Shown: positions 9,031-17,288 of the stretch, in pieces
Layout of the letters: each line of letters begins with the position of its first letter
Position numbering within the stretch: position 1 is the stretch's first letter
Source: JAKAVN01 sp963734845
Lineage (GTDB): Bacteria; Desulfobacterota; Binatia; Binatales; Binataceae
Assembly: GCA_963734845.1 (NCBI GenBank)
Contig: CAVTIS010000001.1
Coordinates: 310,001 to 374,000 of the forward strand
Direction of reading: 5' to 3'
DNA: 64,000 nt
The notes under the pieces: generated by a model
Databases searched by the model: none
Told to the model about the DNA's origin: nothing
Seen by the model: only the letters and a program-made list of their open reading frames with translations
Position numbers and translations under genes: made by a program

Positions 9031-9071
9031 GATCCTCCTCCTTCGGTCATCAATTCCTGATGCTGGTTCCA

Positions 9072-9620
9072 TTACTCGGTTATCGGACCATGAAGCTTCA
9101 GCGACACGCTGCCGGAGGGATCGAGAAAGCCGCTGACCCTTCCGTAGCCCTTTCCTCCATTGACCGGAGTCGGAGTTTTCGAAATCCCGAATCCTCCCAG
9201 GATTGGACTGTTGGCGGTTGTTATCGGAGCACAACTTACACCGTTGAGGTTGAGCGTCTCCGAGGACGGCTTGCCGGCGCGCGTAGTGGTCAACTCCGCC
9301 ACTCCAAAGAAGGGCGTGCAATTGCCGGCGGCGCTCACGGTAGCGGCCCCGTCATCAAATGTCAGGAATAGATTGGCGGTACCCGTACCGGCGATACTAG
9401 GATGTCCGACTACGTTTTCGACCGCGGCACCGGAAACCTGCACGCAAGTGCAACTGCTCGTCGGGCACTGGTTGGCGTAGCCCTCGGAGCACTGATTTGT
9501 GGCCGGAGCGCTCGCCGTACCCGTGATAGTGGCGTAGCGTACCTTAGTTGTGACAGCTAGCGCTTGCGTGGCGCCCAAGGCGAACAATAGCACTGCGAAG
9601 CCGACCGCAAATTCTTTCAT
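9072..9620 (-). CDS. Exported protein of unknown function with cysteine cluster
   Basis: 182 residues with a Sec signal peptide (hydrophobic core to about residue 20, ALA cleavage). The mature protein is Thr/Gly/Ala-rich and contains CSEGYANQCPTSSCTC, followed by single cysteines near residues 98 and 129. The downstream gene (8461-9030), 41 bases away, is a diverged duplicate. AGGAGG precedes the ATG. It is the first gene of the transcript from the promoter at 9698-9726. Function unknown; possibilities are a surface structure or a secreted disulfide-bonded protein. Confidence 0.8.
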   Translation of the reverse strand: MKEFAVGFAVLLFALGATQALAVTTKVRYATITGTASAPATNQCSEGYANQCPTSSCTCVQVSGAAVENVVGHPSIAGTGTANLFLTFDDGAATVSAAGNCTPFFGVAELTTTRAGKPSSETLNLNGVSCAPITTANSPILGGFGISKTPTPVNGGKGYGRVSGFLDPSGSVSLKLHGPITE

Positions 9621-9697
9621 CCTTAGTTCCTCCTGACTAAAAATTGCTTAGGACGCTATAAAACACGCAGCGATAGGCTGATTTAGAATTCACGCGG

Positions 9698-9726
9698 AAG
9701 ATACTAGCGGTGTCCGCTTAAGTCAA
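9698..9726 (-). promoter_or_regulatory. Sigma70-type promoter for the paired exported-protein genes
   Basis: On the minus strand TTGACT (9726-9721), a 17-base spacer and TATCTT (9703-9698) form a well-spaced promoter. Transcription would start near 9691, leaving a 5' leader of about 70 bases before the ATG at 9620. The surrounding 9630-9800 stretch is markedly AT-richer than its neighbours. Confidence 0.6.
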
Positions 9727-9819
9727 GCAGCGATAGCGTCTTTAGGGAGATTTCACCGCGAATTAAACTGCCTGGAATTTGTTTGTCAGATATTCGTAGT
9801 ATTGGAGTCAGGAATTGGC

Positions 9820-11061
9820 ATGAAAATCCAAGACGCGGTCAATATCGACGACCTGCGGCGGCTCGCCAGGCGGCGGCTGCCGCGGATGGTTTTTGATTTT
9901 ATCGAGGGCGGAGTGGAGGACGAGCACTGCCTTGAAGTCAACGAGGCCAGCTTCGCGCGTCATCGGATAGTGCCGCGTTACATGGTGGACATCTCGCGGC
10001 GCGACCAATCCACTACGCTGTTCGGGAAGAGCTATGCGAGTCCATTCGGCATCGCTCCGACTGGGCTTGCCGCGCTGTTCCGAGCGGACGCGGATCTCCT
10101 CCTGGCCCGGGCCGCCGCGACCGCCAATATTCCGTTCATCATGTCGGGCGCCTCCACCGCCTCGATCGAGGTGGCGGCGCAGGTGGCGCCCGCGCATACC
10201 TGGTATCAACTCTACGCGGCGCGCGACAACAAGATTTCCGAGGACATTATCCGGCGCGCGCGCGACGCTAATCTGGGCACCCTGGTGCTGACCGTCGACG
10301 TGCCGGTGTCCTCCAAGCGCGAGCGCAACGTGCGCAACGGCTTCGAGTTGCCGCTCAAGCTTAAATGGTCGAAATCGCTGGAAGCGCTGATGCATCCGCT
10401 GTGGATCGCAGAATACCTGCGCCGGGGCATTCCGCGCTTCGACAACTGGGCGCCCTACGCCGAACCCGGCGCCAGCGCCAAGGCGATCGCCGCTTTTGTG
10501 GGGCGGCAGATTCCATGCAGCGTAACCTGGCGCGACCTCGAAAACTTCCGTCGCCTGTGGCCGCGTCATATGGTGGTCAAAGGAATCATGCATCCGGATG
10601 ACGCCGTCCGTGCTGCGCAGATCGGAGTTGACGGAATCATGGTTTCCAATCACGGTGGGCGCCAACTCGACCAGGCACCCGCGCCGCTCGAGATGCTGGC
10701 GCCGATTTGCGCGGCCGCGGGAGACAAGCTGGCCGTGATGCTGGATGGCGGCGTGCGGCGCGGCGCTGACATCCTGACCGCTCTATGCCTTGGAGCGCGC
10801 TTCGTTTTCGTCGGCCGCGCAACCCTCTATGGCGCCGCGGCGGGCGGACTTCCGGGCGCGCAGAAAGCAATCGATATCCTGCGCAAGGAAATCGACCTTG
10901 TGATGGCCCAGATAGGCTGTCCGGCCCTAACTGGGCTCGGCCCGGGGTGCCTGCTGCAACCGCTGGCTCCCCCGATGCGTACTGAAGTGTGCGCGGAGCC
11001 CGACGGCGCCGCGGCGGTCGAGGAGCGTCGGCTCGTCGCGGAAAAGGTTGCGCAAAGATAA
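9820..11061 (+). CDS. FMN-dependent alpha-hydroxy-acid dehydrogenase (LldD/glycolate oxidase family)
   Basis: 413-residue TIM-barrel flavoenzyme oxidising an L-2-hydroxy acid such as lactate, glycolate or mandelate to the keto acid. The active-site base is H278 in SNHGGRQLD, with R281 for substrate carboxylate binding. Y131 in WYQLY, the MSGAST strand and the FMN phosphate loop DGGVRRGADIL...GRATLYG are all present. The ATG at 9820 is preceded by AGTCAGGAA; a TTG at 9802 would add six residues. The exact substrate cannot be read from sequence. Confidence 0.92.
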   Translation: MKIQDAVNIDDLRRLARRRLPRMVFDFIEGGVEDEHCLEVNEASFARHRIVPRYMVDISRRDQSTTLFGKSYASPFGIAPTGLAALFRADADLLLARAAATANIPFIMSGASTASIEVAAQVAPAHTWYQLYAARDNKISEDIIRRARDANLGTLVLTVDVPVSSKRERNVRNGFELPLKLKWSKSLEALMHPLWIAEYLRRGIPRFDNWAPYAEPGASAKAIAAFVGRQIPCSVTWRDLENFRRLWPRHMVVKGIMHPDDAVRAAQIGVDGIMVSNHGGRQLDQAPAPLEMLAPICAAAGDKLAVMLDGGVRRGADILTALCLGARFVFVGRATLYGAAAGGLPGAQKAIDILRKEIDLVMAQIGCPALTGLGPGCLLQPLAPPMRTEVCAEPDGAAAVEERRLVAEKVAQR

Positions 11062-11092
11062 GGCTACGCGAAGACGAACACAGAGTGAGGCG

Positions 11093-11728
11093 ATGAGAGC
11101 GCGATTTTTCCCAACGCTGTTGTTTCTGGCGGCGCCCATGGCGTTGGGATGCAGCGTGCAGCAGGCCACCACCAACGCGCCCGCGATCGCTGAGGCCCCC
11201 GCCCATCCGCTGCCCTTCAAGGGCCATCTCGCCGAGGGCGACGCGAGCGCGGTTCCGCTGGCAGTCGCGATGTCGCTTGCGGGCGACTCTCAAGTGACGT
11301 TCATCTATCGCGAGGAATTGACCCACGACGATTACCACATACCGCTCATCGTCATGGCGTTCGATCCGGTTACCTATGCGGGAGCGCCGGTGGGCGACCT
11401 CGGCGTGACCGCGTTCGCGTCGCTGTCGATTACCGACGGCGAGCGGGTGCTCGGCGACTACACGGCCAAGGTGCACGTCTCGAAGTCGTACACGCTTTAC
11501 AAGGAACCGACCCATCGGGAAGTCGAGGAAGCCGCGCGCGCCGCGGTGCGCGAGAAGATCGATCAAAAGCTTTACCGCGACGAGGACCGTCTGGCGCGGG
11601 CCTTCGCGGTCGCGGGGCAGCCCACGGCTGACGCGAGTCAGCCGGCGACTCCGGCGACCAGTGCTGGCCAACCAGCAGCCTCCGCGGCTGTGGCGAGTCA
11701 GCCTGCAGCTCCCGCAGCCGACCAATGA
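11093..11728 (+). CDS. Putative lipoprotein with low-complexity C-terminal tail
   Basis: 211 residues. The signal sequence ends in the lipobox ALGC, predicting lipidation of the Cys at about residue 20. The body (residues 45-165) is of unknown fold, with an acidic/basic helical stretch EVEEAARAAVREKIDQK. The last 40 residues are Ala/Pro/Ser/Gln repeats (ASQPA, SAGQPAA), probably a flexible or wall-spanning tail. GAGTGAGG precedes the ATG. The next lipoprotein gene overlaps its stop codon (ATGA), so the two are co-translated. Confidence 0.75.
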   Translation: MRARFFPTLLFLAAPMALGCSVQQATTNAPAIAEAPAHPLPFKGHLAEGDASAVPLAVAMSLAGDSQVTFIYREELTHDDYHIPLIVMAFDPVTYAGAPVGDLGVTAFASLSITDGERVLGDYTAKVHVSKSYTLYKEPTHREVEEAARAAVREKIDQKLYRDEDRLARAFAVAGQPTADASQPATPATSAGQPAASAAVASQPAAPAADQ

Positions 11729-12150
11729 ATCGCCGAGTTGCGGCAATCGTGCTCTGCGCCGCGACGCTGATGATTTCCGGATGTGCGGTGCAGGGTCATC
11801 CGTTCGAACGGGCCTCCCCGCCTCCCGACAACTCGGTGATCTACGTTTACCGGCCCTACCATTACGGTTCGTCGCTGCTCCGCCCCGCGGTAACCTGCGG
11901 CGAGGACAGCGCGCGCATCGGTCCCGGCGGCTATCACGCTTTCATGGTTCCGGCCGGGTCCCAGCAGATTCTATGCGGCGTGGAAGGCTCAGAAAGCTCC
12001 GACCAGGTGGAGATCGACGCGCATACCCGCGTTTACTACATCCGCGAAGAATTCGTATGGGGCGTGCTGAGCGGCCATCCGCATCTCAACCCGGTCGATA
12101 CCGACCAGGCGCAAACCGAGATTCAGCACTGCTGCGTGCAGGAACCGTAA
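11725..12150 (+). CDS. Small lipoprotein, DUF2846-like
   Basis: 141 residues with signal peptide and lipobox ISGC. The mature part contains NSVIYVYRPYHY and later VEIDAHTRVYYIREEF, which resemble DUF2846-type lipoproteins. Three further cysteines, including a CC pair near the C-terminus, may form disulfides. Its ATG overlaps the stop of the preceding lipoprotein gene by four bases. Function unknown; an outer-membrane or periplasmic partner of the upstream lipoprotein is inferred. Confidence 0.75.
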   Translation: MNRRVAAIVLCAATLMISGCAVQGHPFERASPPPDNSVIYVYRPYHYGSSLLRPAVTCGEDSARIGPGGYHAFMVPAGSQQILCGVEGSESSDQVEIDAHTRVYYIREEFVWGVLSGHPHLNPVDTDQAQTEIQHCCVQEP

Positions 12151-12206
12151 GAGCTCCCTGGCGCGGGCTGGCCGCAAGGGGAGTCTGACGGCGCAGGAAA
12201 GAGGAT

Positions 12207-12238
12207 GCGGCGCCGGACCAGTAAGGCTCCGGCGCCGC
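12207..12238. terminator. Strong hairpin between convergent genes
   Basis: A perfect 11-base inverted repeat (12207-12217 with 12228-12238, loop of 10) lies between the stops of the plus-strand lipoprotein (12150) and the minus-strand Tad-like gene (12273). It has no long T-run on either side, so it may be a rho-assisted or bidirectional terminator. Confidence 0.5.
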
Positions 12239-12272
12239 GCGGTTGGGCTTTAAGTCTGGTTGTCGCGGCCGA

Positions 12273-13364
12273 CTACATAGACGGCCACGCCGTCGCCGAG
12301 GGACATCCGCTGTCGGAGCACAGCACCACCTTGAGCCCGGTGCCGTAGGGATGCGTTGAGGTCGTGGTCCCGGTGCTGCACGTCGCCACGGGCGGAATCA
12401 CCGTCGCGACCACGGTATTGTTGCCTCCCACCAGACCAGTCACGTAGAGCGTGACAAAATCGAGTACGGGCACGTCAGTCTTGCCGTTCTTTCCGGCCGC
12501 GGTGAAGTCAACCAGTGGCACGACGACGATATGCGGGTCCGTCGCATCGAGGGTCGTATAAGGAGAAGCAGGTACGGTCGCGACGGTCGAATTAGGGAGC
12601 GACAAGCCGCGGTCGCTGAAGCCCTGGGCCGTGGGGCCGACGATGTTTCCGGTCTCGGTCGCGATCGAGTCTCCGGCGTGCAGGACCTGAGCTTCGCCGT
12701 TCCCGATGTTCGAGCGGTAGGTCGAAGCGCCGCTGCCACCGATCGCCAGGGGATCCCAGTTGCCCGGAACTCCCGTGATGCTCTGGTTAGACTTCAGTTG
12801 GACCTGGGTCCCCGCGGACAGGTTGGAAGTGTTGAACGTATAGGCTCCGCCACACGTCGCGTCGCCCGCGCCTGCAGCTGCCCCTTGTCCGTAACAGCCG
12901 TTGCCATTGCAGCCCTGTCTGCATGGCAGTCCGAACGGGGCGGCGCCGCAAATTCCATTGGTCGGCTGAACGCCCGCCGTTGCCTTCGCCGTAACCTTGC
13001 CCGATTTGACACCGACCAACTGCAGGAAGAAGTAGGGCACCTGGCGCGAGAGATAGACGCTAACCGATTTGTCGTCAGCGGCGGGCGAAACTAGGATCGT
13101 ATCCGTGGCGCGCCCGATACCGTTGGTGTGGGCGTACGTGGTTCCGGTGCTGACCACCGCCGAATTGGAAGTGGTGGCACTATCGCCGGTAAGCTTCGAA
13201 GCGCCCGCGAGAGCGGAGGCGTCGGCTGCCTTCTGCAGGATCACCCAGTTGTAGTAGAGCACACTGAGATCGGCGCCCAGTCCTATAGCGCCGAGTAGCG
13301 TGGTCATCACAATAATCAAAGTAACTGCAATCTGCCCTCTGGAGAGACGACGTCGCCGAATCAT
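12273..13364 (-). CDS. Tad/TadG-like pilus-assembly protein
   Basis: 363 residues. The N-terminus has a basic MIRRRR segment, then GQIAVTLIIVMTTLLGAIGLGADLSVLYYNW and AADASALAGA, the signature of the Flp-pilus assembly TadE/TadG-like (PF13400-type) N-terminal domain: one membrane anchor followed by the conserved Asp and the ADAAALAGA-like segment. The rest is a periplasmic beta-rich region with a cysteine-dense patch, CGAAPFGLPCRQGCNGNGC (about residues 138-156). No other tad genes (CpaF, CpaC, prepilin peptidase) lie nearby. A promoter with a palindromic operator precedes it. Confidence 0.8.
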   Translation of the reverse strand: MIRRRRLSRGQIAVTLIIVMTTLLGAIGLGADLSVLYYNWVILQKAADASALAGASKLTGDSATTSNSAVVSTGTTYAHTNGIGRATDTILVSPAADDKSVSVYLSRQVPYFFLQLVGVKSGKVTAKATAGVQPTNGICGAAPFGLPCRQGCNGNGCYGQGAAAGAGDATCGGAYTFNTSNLSAGTQVQLKSNQSITGVPGNWDPLAIGGSGASTYRSNIGNGEAQVLHAGDSIATETGNIVGPTAQGFSDRGLSLPNSTVATVPASPYTTLDATDPHIVVVPLVDFTAAGKNGKTDVPVLDFVTLYVTGLVGGNNTVVATVIPPVATCSTGTTTSTHPYGTGLKVVLCSDSGCPSATAWPSM

Positions 13365-13430
13365 GGGTTTGACCTCTTTTGTCCATAACTATCTTATTCA
13401 CTTCTAGTCAGCTCCAATCACTCTTAACTA

Positions 13431-13458
13431 TCTTTAACATGTTAATACCCCGTGTCAA
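13431..13458 (-). promoter_or_regulatory. Promoter with palindromic operator for the Tad-like gene
   Basis: On the minus strand a perfect TTGACA (13458-13453) is followed 16-17 bases later by a weak AT-rich -10 (around 13436-13431). The perfect 12-base palindrome TTAACATGTTAA (13434-13445) sits across the spacer, where a bound regulator would block polymerase. The Tad-like start is about 65 bases downstream. Confidence 0.5.
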
Positions 13459-13919
13459 GAGCTTATATCTCGCTTTTGCCATCTTTTATCGTCAATGACC
13501 ACCATCTGGTTGAGATGGAAATTTGACAGTCTTTTCAGGCCGTTAGATGTGCTAAGAAGGGGATGTCGGGCTCCGCGGAGGGCGTACCCAACTGTCGGGA
13601 CTCGCGGGAATGTCAGTTATTTAGCGGTCCCGAAGGATGTCGGGCGGGTCTTTGTCGCACTACCCTGCTGCGGATGCCCTGCCGCTCAAAGGTCTTTGAA
13701 TGTCGATCGCTGGTCGGGCTTACCAGGGGCGTCAGAAACTTGCATTGGTAATAGAGAAGGAGGGTAAGCGGCACTGCTTACATCACGAAGATCGCTCCGG
13801 CATGTTTGATGCTCTCCCAGACAAAGCTTTCCCGTTGGCGAGAATCCCACACGCAACAGTAGGTGAGTTTCTTGGACGATTTACGACACACTCAGTCAGC
13901 GGCTCGCCCGAAGCCGCGA
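13459..13919. other. Intergenic region without a recognisable gene
   Basis: Divergent spacer between the Tad-like gene and the cysteine-rich lipoprotein gene. The left part is AT-rich. Short open frames occur in several phases but none has a family resemblance, and only an AAGGAGGG at about 13757 looks like a ribosome site, with no good start at the right distance. A plus-strand promoter for 13920 should lie here but was not located. Confidence 0.5.
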
Positions 13920-15194
13920 ATGGCGCACGTCCGCGCCTTCGTGGCCCCGGCCTTTTATCTTCTTGCACTCGTCATGATGTCTGCGACGGGGTGTGCGGGG
14001 GATAGCACTCGCTCGCAGCCGACTCCTGCCCCGACTTCCATCACGACGCCTGCGCCTACGGCTTCGCCAACGCCGGCGCAAGGAATCATTCACTTCGTCC
14101 CCAATTCGCATCCGTTCTGGAGCGATCCCGCGAACTGGACCACCACCTTCGGCCCGGCCTATGCCAACATCCTGCTGACCGGGAGCAATTTTCTGCCGTG
14201 CAGAGGCGGACCCTTTGCGCTCTGCTATTACTCGGGCCCGAACGACGTCGCCGAAGATTTATCCTGCACGTTGACTGCGGACGGACTTTACGCGAACTGC
14301 AATTGCTTCAACATTCCCTACGGAGTGTACTTCGTAGATATAAACGGCATCCTCAACCATCCTGTGTACGAAAACACGATCGCCAAATGCGGGACGGACG
14401 GCAGTCTCTGCGCGACGATGAACTCGGCCCCGGTTTGCGAAGCGATAAATAAGGGGACCTTGATTCCCGGAACCAACGTGTTCTCCGCCTTCAGCTTCGA
14501 CTGCGTCCCCACCAATGGAATCGGCCAGACCGCTTGCACACAGGCGCCATATGCGGGATGCATGACCGCGCCTTGCTTCAAGACCAGCAATCCCGAAATA
14601 GTCCAGTGCTCCTGTCCGGTCTTTAACGGTCCTTATCAGGTGGGTCAAAACAACCAGGCCTGCACGCTAGGAGACGACTTGGTGTGGTCGGCCGCGTACG
14701 CTCCGCCGTCGGGACCCGCGCTCACTGCATCCGCCGCGGTCGAGGGTCCGGGGCAGACCGCGACTTTTCCCACTCCGGGAACTTGTCTGCCGGATGCCCC
14801 TGGAGCGGCCGGGTGCCCGCTATACGTTCCCGGGACTACCGTTTTGCCGCCCAACAGCGGTGTTGACTGCGTGAAGGTCTGCGATGAGTACGCCACCTGC
14901 CAGAACACCGCACCGATTCAGACAGGCTACACCTGCGACGCGACGCTTTGCACTGATGAATGCAATGACAGGTATCTGGTGGGAACCGCCTGCTCCGGAC
15001 TGTCGAACTGCGACATTTCGGAAATAATCAAAGCCGAAACATCCGCCGAGTGCAGTTGCTGCGCGAGCCAGCTATGCGGATGCAATCCGGACGGCAAGAC
15101 CAACAAGACGATATTCGCGCTGAACCAGAAGCAGCGCGACCGAGGTATCACGCCGCAATGCGACGTCAACGGCACGCTGTGCGGCGCGCCGTGA
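13920..15194 (+). CDS. Cysteine-rich lipoprotein of unknown function
   Basis: 424 residues. A signal peptide ends in a lipobox-like SATGC at residue 25. A Pro/Thr/Ser linker (residues 31-53, TPAPT-type repeats) follows, and then a large extracellular region with 33 cysteines in total, many in C-x-C, C-x3-C and CxCC spacings (for example ECSCCASQLCGC near residue 375). This is typical of heavily disulfide-bonded surface proteins such as those of deltaproteobacteria with VCAM/EGF-like segments, but I recognise no domain. ATG 13920 puts the lipobox at the right distance; a GTG at 13863 would add 19 residues. No clear ribosome site. Confidence 0.7.
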   Translation: MAHVRAFVAPAFYLLALVMMSATGCAGDSTRSQPTPAPTSITTPAPTASPTPAQGIIHFVPNSHPFWSDPANWTTTFGPAYANILLTGSNFLPCRGGPFALCYYSGPNDVAEDLSCTLTADGLYANCNCFNIPYGVYFVDINGILNHPVYENTIAKCGTDGSLCATMNSAPVCEAINKGTLIPGTNVFSAFSFDCVPTNGIGQTACTQAPYAGCMTAPCFKTSNPEIVQCSCPVFNGPYQVGQNNQACTLGDDLVWSAAYAPPSGPALTASAAVEGPGQTATFPTPGTCLPDAPGAAGCPLYVPGTTVLPPNSGVDCVKVCDEYATCQNTAPIQTGYTCDATLCTDECNDRYLVGTACSGLSNCDISEIIKAETSAECSCCASQLCGCNPDGKTNKTIFALNQKQRDRGITPQCDVNGTLCGAP

Positions 15195-15319
15195 CCTGAC
15201 TCTGAGCGGGCCCTGCGCGACTCATACCGCTGCTCCGCTCCGACGGCCGAGTTCACCGATGGTCCGGACGTCTTCGCCTAGCGCACTTGCAAATTCTCTC
15301 GACCGGCCGGAGTTCCAGC

Positions 15320-16072
15320 TCAGTGCTTGCCGTACTCGAGCGGCACGCCTTTGCGCTGCGCGTAGATGTAGGCTTCGAGCGCGCGCAGCTTCGGGTCATT
15401 GGGGTCCAGCGCCTTGCCCTTGACTGGATTCTCGATGCACCAGTCGATCATATCTCGCAGTAACGCGACCCGCTGAAGCTGGACCTGGTACTTGGGATAG
15501 GTTTCGGGATGCGTATTGGCGGCGTCCGGATGGCACATGTCGCAACTTATTCCGATGGTGCTGCCGAGCGCCTTGGCATCGTGAAAAACGCGTTTGCCCT
15601 CGGCTACGAACTTGTCGGTCTCGGCTTTCCAGACCTTGTAGTCGCGAGGCTGAAAGCTCGCGTACGTGTCCCCTTGCTGCACCGCCAGCGAAGGCGCCGC
15701 CGCGGGTGCGTTGCCGAGCGCCTTTTCCCCATGGAAAGCCTCGCCGCCAGGGGTCGCAGTCGGACTATCGGTTGCCGGCGACGACTGTGCGACTTCCCAG
15801 CGGTCGGCGGGATGCTCGCCTTTCCACTTGGCCATCAACTCGTCACTCACAGCCTGGGCTTGCGCGCGCGACATCATTTGTCCGGGCTGTAGGTTCTTGA
15901 CCTCAATACTGGTCTTGCCGTCGCAGAGCATCACGACCGTGCCGCCGGCTTGCGCCGCGGGAACGTCGTGAGTAGCCATTTGCTGCGCGTATGAAAGCGC
16001 ACTGCGAATTGCGAGGCCGGCGGCCGCGGTCGTGGCTCCCAACATCAGGATGACTATGCGCTTGGAGATCAT
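15320..16072 (-). CDS. Exported monoheme c-type cytochrome, SoxA-like C-terminal domain
   Basis: 250 residues with an N-terminal membrane/signal segment (residues 5-30). Heme c attaches at C177-D-M-C-H181. The region after it (YPKYQVQLQRVALLRDMIDWC, then LRALEAYIYAQRKGVPLEYG) resembles the C-terminal cytochrome domain of SoxA, including a lone Cys at 212. The N-terminal half (40-130) is unrelated and Ala/Pro/Gln-rich. It is the last gene of an apparent operon with a Tat-exported metallophosphoesterase and a di-heme peroxidase. No soxX, soxB or soxYZ is nearby, so thiosulfate oxidation is not implied. Confidence 0.75.
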   Translation of the reverse strand: MISKRIVILMLGATTAAAGLAIRSALSYAQQMATHDVPAAQAGGTVVMLCDGKTSIEVKNLQPGQMMSRAQAQAVSDELMAKWKGEHPADRWEVAQSSPATDSPTATPGGEAFHGEKALGNAPAAAPSLAVQQGDTYASFQPRDYKVWKAETDKFVAEGKRVFHDAKALGSTIGISCDMCHPDAANTHPETYPKYQVQLQRVALLRDMIDWCIENPVKGKALDPNDPKLRALEAYIYAQRKGVPLEYGKH

Positions 16073-16117
16073 TGTCGCCTCGTCGAATGAGAACCGCCGT
16101 CGAGTATCGTTTGGCGA

Positions 16118-17266
16118 TCAGTAGCTCGCGAACTGCGGCGCAGGCGGGCGATGGACCTTACCCTGCGATCGCAAGTATTGCGCGGGCACGGTAACCGGGT
16201 TGCGGTCCCACAGGTTATAGATCATGTCAGCCAGTCCGTCCTTGTTGACGTCGACCTGGCCATCACCGAGGCCGTCGAGCTGATCGTACGGATCGGCGCG
16301 GTTCATCTGCACGGTGAGCGGCGGCAGGCCTTGGGGCGCGTACGGCCACGGCCATGCGGTGGATAGCATCCCGTAGAAACTGATGTTGTCGATCTGGTTG
16401 AAGAGAATCTGATGCGTATGGCCATGGATTACGGTGACATTGCGGTAAGGCTTGAGCAGCGCCTGCACCTGGTCGGCGTCCTCGGTCCAGAAATTCCAGT
16501 TGCGGTAGTATTTGTAGAGCGGCGAGTGCGAGAACACGAGCAGCGGCTTAGTGGCCGGCACCTTGGCGAGATCGCCCTTGAGCCATTCGCGCTGTTTGTC
16601 CCCCACTTCAAAGCGCGACTGGATCGGATTATCCAATCCCGCGACGATATCCATTCGCTCGGCCGGCGTCAGCTTGCGTGCGGTCCAGAAATCCTTCTCA
16701 TGCACGCTCATCAGGACGATTACGTGAACGCCCTTCCAATCGAATGAGTAGTTGGGCGGCCCGAACAGCTCCTGCCATTTCTCGCCCATATCGTAAAACC
16801 AGTCATGCTCACCAACCATCATCTTGACCGGCGCCTTGAGCATCGAGAGCACGCCCTTGCCTTGCTCCAGCTCGTCGGGACGTCCCGTTTGCGCCAGGTC
16901 GCCGCCGAACAGAACGAAATCGGGCTGCGGATCGAGCGCGTTCACGTCCTCGACCGCCTTGACCGCGCCTTTGACGAAGCGCTGGTTGAGCGTGCGCACA
17001 TACATGTGCGTGTCGGAGATATAGGCGAAGGTAAATGGCGGCGTGCCCGGCGCGCCGGTCGCGCTCGCGTTCTTGTCCACGGACGCGTCGGCGACGTTGA
17101 CGAGCTGAAAGGTATGCGGTGGCATCAGACCCTTGGCCATCACGGCGCCGGCGCTCGCGCCAAGGACCTTCAGGAAGGTGCGGCGATCGAGCCGCCGCAG
17201 TCCGCGCAGCACCTTATCGCGATCTTCCATGTACTTGGTTTCGACGCTCTTGTGCCGTGCCGCCAT
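16118..17266 (-). CDS. Tat-exported calcineurin-like metallophosphoesterase
   Basis: 382 residues. A twin-arginine signal RRTFLK (residues 28-33) precedes a hydrophobic stretch, so the folded protein is sent to the periplasm. Dinuclear metal motifs are D85-x-H87 (ISDTH), GGD123, GEHD (H154), VFSHSPLY and HGHTHQ. In the third motif the usual Asn of GNHD is Glu, an unusual change at a bridging-ligand position. AAGGAAG precedes ATG 17266. It sits between the peroxidase gene (22 bases upstream) and the cytochrome gene (45 bases downstream). Substrate unknown; phosphodiesters or a role in cytochrome-linked redox are both open. Confidence 0.88.
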   Translation of the reverse strand: MAARHKSVETKYMEDRDKVLRGLRRLDRRTFLKVLGASAGAVMAKGLMPPHTFQLVNVADASVDKNASATGAPGTPPFTFAYISDTHMYVRTLNQRFVKGAVKAVEDVNALDPQPDFVLFGGDLAQTGRPDELEQGKGVLSMLKAPVKMMVGEHDWFYDMGEKWQELFGPPNYSFDWKGVHVIVLMSVHEKDFWTARKLTPAERMDIVAGLDNPIQSRFEVGDKQREWLKGDLAKVPATKPLLVFSHSPLYKYYRNWNFWTEDADQVQALLKPYRNVTVIHGHTHQILFNQIDNISFYGMLSTAWPWPYAPQGLPPLTVQMNRADPYDQLDGLGDGQVDVNKDGLADMIYNLWDRNPVTVPAQYLRSQGKVHRPPAPQFASY

Positions 17267-17288
17267 GGCATACTTCCTTTGGATGTTG

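Noticed and set aside
13495..13767. Short open frame of 90 codons in the spacer before the cysteine-rich lipoprotein
   Set aside because: Mixed composition, no ribosome site at the right distance and no domain, so left as intergenic.
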